Shown: in pieces, positions 59,023 to 64,000 of the stretch | Layout: each line of letters begins with the position of its first letter | Numbering within the stretch: the first letter of the stretch is position 1 | Source: JAYGED01 sp046582565 | Lineage (GTDB): Bacteria > Pseudomonadota > Alphaproteobacteria > JAAXGF01 | Assembly (NCBI GenBank): GCA_046582565.1 | Contig: JAYGED010000078.1 | Span: 1-64,000 of the forward strand | Length of the DNA stretch: 64,000 nucleotides | Direction of reading: 5' to 3' | Notes under the pieces: model-generated | What the model was told of the DNA's origin: nothing | The model's database searches: none | What the model saw: the letters and a program-made list of their open reading frames with translations, nothing else | Position numbers and translations under genes: made by a program

Positions 59023-59625
59023 CTAATTGTTCTCCCCAGGCGGAAAATCGCGGCCCAGGGCCTGGCTGGTGGCGATATGCGCTTCGGTGATCGTTCGGTC
59101 CTCGGCGACGTCATGCAGCAAGTGGATTGACATCTTCTCAAGGCCGCAAAAAGCCATGGTCCCGGTATCGATTTGCGCCCTTATGGCACTGTCGAAGCCG
59201 TATTTTTTATAGGTCGACACGCCAGCCGACGCCGAAGCGATCATCAGAACCGGGCGATCCTTCAGAAGGCCGATAGATTTGTCATTGGTATAATCATAAT
59301 CATAGGCCCAGCCGCCGGTAAAAACCCTATCAATCCAGCCCTTGAGCATGGCCGGGAAGGACCACCACCAGACCGGGAAGATGAAGACCAGGGCGTCGGC
59401 TTGCTCTAGGCGGCGCTGTTCGGCGCGCACCTCTTCGGGCGCCGGGCCATGGCCGTTGAAATGAGCCAGGTCGTCATCGCCGAAGCGAGGATCGAAGCCC
59501 TCGCGGTAAAGATCGGCGACGGTCGCCTCGTGGCCGCTCTCGGCAAGACCCGCAACGAAGCTGTCGAGCAGGGCGCCGCTAAAGGAATCCCGCTTCGGGT
59601 GGGCGAAAACGACCAGCACGTTCAT
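59023..59625 (-). CDS. flavodoxin-fold NAD(P)H oxidoreductase
   Basis: This 200-residue enzyme is of the NQO1/KefF/MdaB group. VVFAHPKRDSFSGALL near residue 5 binds FMN or FAD phosphate. FIFPVWWWSFPAMLKGWIDR near 82 holds the flavin and nicotinamide contacts. GGWAYDYD and the Tyr near 140 (YKKYG) are usual for this branch. It reduces quinones or related compounds by two electrons and may protect against reactive electrophiles. It lies three bases from the phosphoglucomutase gene on the same strand but its chemistry does not suggest a role in sugar-nucleotide synthesis. Confidence 0.88.
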   Translation of the reverse strand: MNVLVVFAHPKRDSFSGALLDSFVAGLAESGHEATVADLYREGFDPRFGDDDLAHFNGHGPAPEEVRAEQRRLEQADALVFIFPVWWWSFPAMLKGWIDRVFTGGWAYDYDYTNDKSIGLLKDRPVLMIASASAGVSTYKKYGFDSAIRAQIDTGTMAFCGLEKMSIHLLHDVAEDRTITEAHIATSQALGRDFPPGENN

Positions 59626-59628
59626 GGC

Positions 59629-61023
59629 TTAAAATTCCGGGGGTGAGATGCCGCTGGCCTTGAGCTGGGCGGCGAGTTCGGCCTTGAGCCGCGCCAGGCC
59701 GGCCTGATCGGAGGCTTCGCAACGCGCCACCAGCACCGCCTGGGTATTCGACGCGCGCAGCAGCCACCAGCCGTCGGGACTGTTCACCCGCACCCCGTCC
59801 ACATCGGAGAAATCGGCGCCCGCCTCGGTCAGGCGCTGAGCCACTTCCTCGACCACGGAGAATTTACGCAGATCGTCGCAATCGAACCGGATTTCAGGCG
59901 TGTTCACCACGTCGGGCAGTCCGTCGCGCAGCTCCGACAGGCTGGCCTCGCCGCCGCCGATGATGGAGAGCAGCCGGACAGCGGCATAGAGCGCGTCGTC
60001 GAAACCGTAATAGCCGTCGGCGTAGAAAATATGGCCGCTCATCTCGCCGGCCAGTGGGCTTTTGGTTTCAGCCATCTTGGCCTTGATCAGCGAATGGCCG
60101 GTGCGCCACATGAGCCCGTGCCCGCCAAGTTCCGCGATACGGTCGAACAGAACCTGGCTTGCCTTGACGTCGGCGACGATGGTGGCGCCCGGATTGCGTG
60201 CCAAAACCTCTTCCGCCAGGATGGCGAGCAGTTGATCGCCCCACAGGATGCGCCCGGCGCCGTCAACCACGCCGATGCGATCGCCATCGCCATCAAAGGC
60301 GATGCCCAGATCGCAATTGTGAGCCTTCACCGACGCGATGAGCTGGACGAGGTTTTCCGGCACGGTGGGGTCGGGATGGTGCGACGGAAAGGTCCCGTCG
60401 ATGACTTCATTCAGCAGATGATGGGTTCCCGGCAGCTTCGCGGTGACCTTGGCCATGGCTTCGCCCGCGGCGCCATTGCCGGCGTCCCAGGCGACGGTGA
60501 GTTCGCGCCCGCCCTTATAATCGCCGGCCACCCGGGCGACGTAATCGTCGAGCATGGGCCGATCCACGACGCTGCCCTCACCCGCCACATAGTCGCCGGA
60601 GGCGGCGACGCGGCCGATTTCGGCGATGTCGTCGCCGTAGAACGGATTGTGGCCGATCATGAATTTGAAGCCGTTCTGATCGGGCGGATTGTGCGAGCCC
60701 GTGACCATGATGCCGCCGTCGGCTTCGAGCGCATAAACCGAGTAATAGAGCATTGGAGTCGGGCCGAGGCCGATGCGCATGACCTCCATGCCGCCCTGCT
60801 CGAGGCCTTCGACCAGCGCCGCCTCGAAAGATGGAGAACTCAGCCTGCCGTCTCGGCAGACGCAGACCCGACGGCCCTGCTCGCTCCTGCCCTGTTCCTT
60901 GGCGATGCGCGTTGCGAAGGCCCGGCCGATAGCATGAACGTCCGCCGTGCTCAGAGTTTTGTCGACGATGCCCCGGATGTCGTATTCGCGAAGAACCGTG
61001 GGGTCGATAGTATGTCCGGCCAC
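59629..61023 (-). CDS. phosphomannomutase/phosphoglucomutase
   Basis: This 464-residue alpha-D-phosphohexomutase has the four signature loops: active serine TGSHNPPDQNG near residue 109, metal-binding FDGDGDRIG near 245, sugar-binding GEMSGH near 330, and phosphate-binding RASNTQAVLVAR near 427. It resembles AlgC/ManB enzymes that convert both glucose-6-phosphate and mannose-6-phosphate to the 1-phosphates. It starts with GTG three bases after the ugd stop. Together with galU and ugd it gives a path from glucose-6-phosphate to UDP-glucuronate. Confidence 0.94.
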   Translation of the reverse strand: MAGHTIDPTVLREYDIRGIVDKTLSTADVHAIGRAFATRIAKEQGRSEQGRRVCVCRDGRLSSPSFEAALVEGLEQGGMEVMRIGLGPTPMLYYSVYALEADGGIMVTGSHNPPDQNGFKFMIGHNPFYGDDIAEIGRVAASGDYVAGEGSVVDRPMLDDYVARVAGDYKGGRELTVAWDAGNGAAGEAMAKVTAKLPGTHHLLNEVIDGTFPSHHPDPTVPENLVQLIASVKAHNCDLGIAFDGDGDRIGVVDGAGRILWGDQLLAILAEEVLARNPGATIVADVKASQVLFDRIAELGGHGLMWRTGHSLIKAKMAETKSPLAGEMSGHIFYADGYYGFDDALYAAVRLLSIIGGGEASLSELRDGLPDVVNTPEIRFDCDDLRKFSVVEEVAQRLTEAGADFSDVDGVRVNSPDGWWLLRASNTQAVLVARCEASDQAGLARLKAELAAQLKASGISPPEF

Positions 61024-61025
61024 TG

Positions 61026-62348
61026 TTACAAATCCTTGGGCTTGGTGCCGCGCCCGACGCAGACATATTGAAACCCGGCGCGTTCCATGCTGTCGGGGTC
61101 ATAAACATTGCGCAGGTCGATCACCACCGGCGCTGCCATGATCTGCTTGACCCGCGCCAGATCGAGAGCGCGGAACTCGTTCCACTCGGTGAGGATGACC
61201 AGGGCGTCCGCCCCCGTCATGGCCGAATAGGCGTCGTTGCACCACTCCACGCCTTCGATTTCCTTAGCCCCTTGCGCCATGCCCGCCGGATCGAAAGCCG
61301 CCACGGTCGCGCCCGCCGCGATAAGAGCCGGCAGGATGACCAGGGACGGCGCGTCGCGCATATCGTCGGTGTTGGGCTTGAAGGTGACTCCCAGTACGGC
61401 GATGGTCTTGCCGCTGACCGAGCCACCGCAGGCATTGATGATCTTGTCGATCATCGCCAGCTTGCGGGCGTTATTGGCCTCGACCACGGCCTCGACGATG
61501 GGCTGTGGCGCACCGTATTCCTGGGCCGTTCGCACCAGGGCGATGGTGTCCTTGGGAAAGCAGCTACCGCCATAGCCTGGGCCGGCATGGAGAAATTTGC
61601 GCCCGATACGTCCGTCGAGGCCGATGCCCCTGGCCACGTCATGGACATCGGCGCCGACCTTCTCGCAAAGGTCCGCCATGCCGTTAATGAAGGTGATCTT
61701 GGTGGCGAGGAAGCTGTTGCCGGCATATTTGATCAGCTCGGCGGTTTCCAGGCTGGTGAACAATACCGGTGTCTCGATGAGGAACAGCGGGCTGTAGAGC
61801 CGGCGCATGACATCGCGGGCTGCTTCAGATTCGGCGCCGACGACGATCCGGTCGGGCCGCATGAAATCACTGATCGCCGAGCCCTCTCGCAGGAACTCGG
61901 GGTTCGAGCAGACGTCGAAGGAGGCCTTCGGGTTGCGCTCACGGATGATGCGGGCGACCTCGCGCCCGGTGCCCACGGGCACGGTCGATTTGGTGACCAC
62001 CACGGTATAGCCGTCAAGCGCGTCGGCGATTTGGCCGGCAACATCAAATACGTAACTCAGATCAGACTGGCCGTTGCCGGGGCTGGGCGGCGTGCCGACG
62101 GCGATAAACACCGCATCAGCGCCCGCCACACAAGCGCTTAAGTCGCCTGAGAAGGTGAGCCGGCCCGCGTTCATATTGGCCCGGACCAAATCCTCAAGAC
62201 CGGGCTCATAGATCGGGATCTCGCCCTGCTTAAGGCGTGCGATCTTGTCTTGGTCATTATCGACGCAGACCACATCGACGCCGAACTCAGAAAAACAGGC
62301 GCCCGTCACCAACCCGACGTACCCTGCGCCAACCATGACGATCTTCAA
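61026..62348 (-). CDS. ugd: UDP-glucose 6-dehydrogenase
   Basis: The protein has 440 residues. It oxidises UDP-glucose to UDP-glucuronate with two NAD. The nucleotide motif is MVGAGYVGLVTGACF near residue 5, the catalytic cysteine is in GPGYGGSCFPKD near 260, and the helix LIKYAGNSFLATKITFINGM near 207 is the family hallmark. It starts with TTG overlapping the galU stop by two bases, indicating coupled translation with lower initiation. The product feeds acidic exopolysaccharide or lipopolysaccharide synthesis. Confidence 0.95.
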   Translation of the reverse strand: MKIVMVGAGYVGLVTGACFSEFGVDVVCVDNDQDKIARLKQGEIPIYEPGLEDLVRANMNAGRLTFSGDLSACVAGADAVFIAVGTPPSPGNGQSDLSYVFDVAGQIADALDGYTVVVTKSTVPVGTGREVARIIRERNPKASFDVCSNPEFLREGSAISDFMRPDRIVVGAESEAARDVMRRLYSPLFLIETPVLFTSLETAELIKYAGNSFLATKITFINGMADLCEKVGADVHDVARGIGLDGRIGRKFLHAGPGYGGSCFPKDTIALVRTAQEYGAPQPIVEAVVEANNARKLAMIDKIINACGGSVSGKTIAVLGVTFKPNTDDMRDAPSLVILPALIAAGATVAAFDPAGMAQGAKEIEGVEWCNDAYSAMTGADALVILTEWNEFRALDLARVKQIMAAPVVIDLRNVYDPDSMERAGFQYVCVGRGTKPKDL

Positions 62349-63226
62349 GACTCGTCTCCTTCGGCCCGAATGAATTCGACAATATCGTCATGCAAATCAT
62401 CTCGCGCCAGGGCGCAGGCGATGTTGGCCTGGACGAAGCCGGAACGGCTGCCACAATCGAAACGCCGGCCCTCGAATCGAAGCCCGTGAAACGGCCCCGA
62501 GCCGATCATCGCCGACAGCGCATCGGTAAGCTGAATTTCATTGCCGGCGCCCCGTTGATGACGCGACAGATGATCGAACACCTCGGGCATGAGGATATAG
62601 CGGCCGATCACCGCCAGGTTCGAGGGCGCCTTTTCGGGTGTGGGCTTTTCGATCAACCCGGCAACCTCGACGAGCCTACCCTCGGCGGCGCCGCAAGGCT
62701 CGATAATGCCATAGCGTTCGGTTTGTTCATTGGGGACTTCCATGGCCGCTACCATATTTCCACCGGGCGCCTCCCAGGCATCGACCAATTGCTTCAGGCA
62801 GGGCTGCTCGCTCAGAATAAGGTCATCCGCGAGCAGCACGGCGAAGGGCTCGTCGCCGACCATGTTGCGGGCGCACCACACCGCATGGCCGAGGCCGAGC
62901 GGTTCCTGCTGGCGGGTGTAGCCGACCTGGCCGGCGGGCAGCATGGATGCCTTGATTGCATCGAGCTCCGCCTGCTTGTCGCGCTCAGCCAGCATATCGT
63001 TGAGTTCATAGGAATGATCGAAATGGTCCTCGATCACCGTCCTGCCGCGCCCGGTAACGAAGATGAACTCCTCGATTCCGGCGGCGCGCGCCTCCTCGAC
63101 CGCATATTGAATGAGCGGCTTGTCGACGACCGTCAGCATTTCCTTGGGCATCGCCTTGGTCGCCGGCAGAAACCGGGTACCGAGACCGCCGACGGGAAAT
63201 ACCGCCTTCTTGATTTTATTCGCCAT
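62345..63226 (-). CDS. galU: UTP--glucose-1-phosphate uridylyltransferase
   Basis: The protein has 293 residues. It makes UDP-glucose from UTP and glucose-1-phosphate. The pyrophosphorylase start is VFPVGGLGTRFLPATKAMPK near residue 10, then EMLTVVDKPLIQYAVEEA near 28, and FAVLLADDLILSEQP near 127. Length and motifs match bacterial GalU rather than RfbA. It is the first gene of galU-ugd-pgm. The leader (63227-63321) is short, so the promoter lies next to the J-domain gene end or inside it. Confidence 0.96.
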   Translation of the reverse strand: MANKIKKAVFPVGGLGTRFLPATKAMPKEMLTVVDKPLIQYAVEEARAAGIEEFIFVTGRGRTVIEDHFDHSYELNDMLAERDKQAELDAIKASMLPAGQVGYTRQQEPLGLGHAVWCARNMVGDEPFAVLLADDLILSEQPCLKQLVDAWEAPGGNMVAAMEVPNEQTERYGIIEPCGAAEGRLVEVAGLIEKPTPEKAPSNLAVIGRYILMPEVFDHLSRHQRGAGNEIQLTDALSAMIGSGPFHGLRFEGRRFDCGSRSGFVQANIACALARDDLHDDIVEFIRAEGDES

Positions 63227-63321
63227 GGATCAATCGCTTCACAGCTTAACTTGGAGCCGAGGGATACAAGGATTATCCAATCAATTCAAGGCTGCCCCGT
63301 TCGATTCAAGAGTGGGGATGC

Positions 63322-63999
63322 TCATGAACCGAGCAAAAATTCCTTGGCCAGGTTGATCTTGGCCGCCAGGTAGGTCGAACCGCCACGGTCGGGATGGTTG
63401 CGCTGCATGAGATCGCGATGGGCGGCCTTGATTTCATCCTCCGTGGCATCTTCGCCAACGCCGAGAATCTCGCGGGCCTCAGCCGTCGTCATTTCCGTCG
63501 CCCCCGGCTGCCCATGAGAACTCCCCCGAGCGTCCATCGCGTCGCGCCAGCCCGTATGGCGAGAACGATCAAGATAGGCTTCGAGCACCTGGGCGCCCTT
63601 TTCATCGGCGCGCAGGCATTCCTCGAAAAGCGCCAGCAATTCATCGAGACTGAGATCATCGAACGCACACCCGGCATAGGCGCCCTTGAGCGCCATACCC
63701 GACATTTCACCACTGTCATGATCCAGGGTCATGCGCAGGTAATCGGTCTCGACGTCCGAGGTCTGCCCGCCGCGCGGTTGACCGCCACCAATTCCACGCA
63801 GCTTGCGCCATAGCATCGGAACGAAGAAGGCGATCCAAATAATCTGGAAAAACCGACCACTGGCGATCAAATAAAACACGAGCAGCAGAGCGAGAGTGCC
63901 GCCGACCCATTTGATCACCAGCAGCAGGGTTTTCGTATCGGCGCGGGCGGACCAATGGGCCGCCGCAATGACCAGCAGGAGCAAAACGACGCCGAGCAA
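63322..63999 (-). CDS. membrane J-domain (DnaJ-like) protein, 5' end at the window edge
   Basis: At least 225 residues are present; the beginning is at or beyond the window end, so the first residues are uncertain (a TTG at 63999 is the earliest visible). Two hydrophobic segments (about 1-15 and 30-60) are followed by a soluble region (LSLDELLALFEECLRADEKG). A C-terminal J domain begins EAREILGVGEDATEDEIKAA and contains the HPD motif in RNHPDRGGS near 205. Such TerB/DnaJ-like membrane proteins recruit Hsp70 (DnaK) through HPD at the membrane face. The client is unknown. Confidence 0.85.
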   Translation of the reverse strand: MLGVVLLLLVIAAAHWSARADTKTLLLVIKWVGGTLALLLVFYLIASGRFFQIIWIAFFVPMLWRKLRGIGGGQPRGGQTSDVETDYLRMTLDHDSGEMSGMALKGAYAGCAFDDLSLDELLALFEECLRADEKGAQVLEAYLDRSRHTGWRDAMDARGSSHGQPGATEMTTAEAREILGVGEDATEDEIKAAHRDLMQRNHPDRGGSTYLAAKINLAKEFLLGS

Positions 64000-64000
64000 A

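Noticed and set aside
1..64000. Prophage, CRISPR array, toxin-antitoxin or restriction system
   Set aside because: No capsid, integrase, spacer-repeat pattern, Cas, toxin pair or methylase motif was found in any reading frame that I could support.

Overview
The window is GC-rich chromosomal DNA (roughly 60 to 65 percent G+C by eye) and looks alphaproteobacterial, most like the Rhodospirillales or a relative. The pointers are the gatCAB amidotransferase, an EipB-type periplasmic protein, the clpS-clpA pair, the order pyrB-pyrC-plsY-dprA-topA-rnr, and many acyl-CoA and amino-acid catabolic genes. I see no plasmid, prophage core, CRISPR array, transposase or rRNA. Genes are dense and often overlap by 1 to 8 bases; GTG and TTG starts are common.

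Layout. 1-676: AT-richer gene-free DNA ending at a tRNA-Gln(CTG). 0.8-10.7 kb: scattered metabolic genes (fused oxoprolinase/hydantoinase, a trans-sulfuration enzyme, a PEP-mutase-family protein, a GST, a cupin, an OYE-type demethylase, a methyltransferase). 10.7-14.5 kb: gatC-gatA-gatB divergent from ruvX. 14.5-18.8 kb: a frame-broken AEC permease, an acyl-CoA dehydrogenase with a large in-frame insert, a CheY-like protein and an MFS permease. 18.8-27.9 kb: pyrB, pyrC, plsY, a damaged dprA, topA and rnr. 27.9-32.1 kb: ArsR/permease pair, sfsA, map, radC and a secreted protein. 32.1-40 kb: an aminotransferase with eipB, a diguanylate cyclase, a RidA/ThDP-enzyme/RidA cassette, a DegP-like protease and a GNAT-like protein. 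40-48 kb: a broken FetAB-type ABC exporter, clpS-clpA, an iron alcohol dehydrogenase, an alkyltransferase, a penicillin-binding carboxypeptidase and a small secreted protein. 48-52.6 kb: an amidase/aldo-keto reductase/hydratase/acyl-CoA dehydrogenase operon. 52.7-58.9 kb: TerC, a 57-residue membrane protein, and a three-gene split glutamate-synthase-like system. 59-64 kb: a flavodoxin-fold reductase, then phosphoglucomutase, ugd and galU, which form a route to UDP-glucose and UDP-glucuronate, and a J-domain membrane protein cut by the window end.

Most notable items. (1) The glutamate-synthase-like operon: a class II amidotransferase, a fused GXGXG-FMN barrel protein, and a GltD-like oxidoreductase carrying what looks like a second, degenerate GltB barrel. 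(2) A 71-codon in-frame insert in an acyl-CoA dehydrogenase. (3) About 100 bp of the pyrB promoter and first codons duplicated upstream of the neighbouring MFS gene, with pyrB itself probably leaderless. (4) An iron alcohol dehydrogenase whose only well-placed start is ATT behind a perfect ribosome binding site. (5) A perfect 34-bp inverted repeat whose arms enter both flanking genes. (6) Three genes (AEC permease, dprA, fetB) with frame lesions, which may be assembly errors or real decay.
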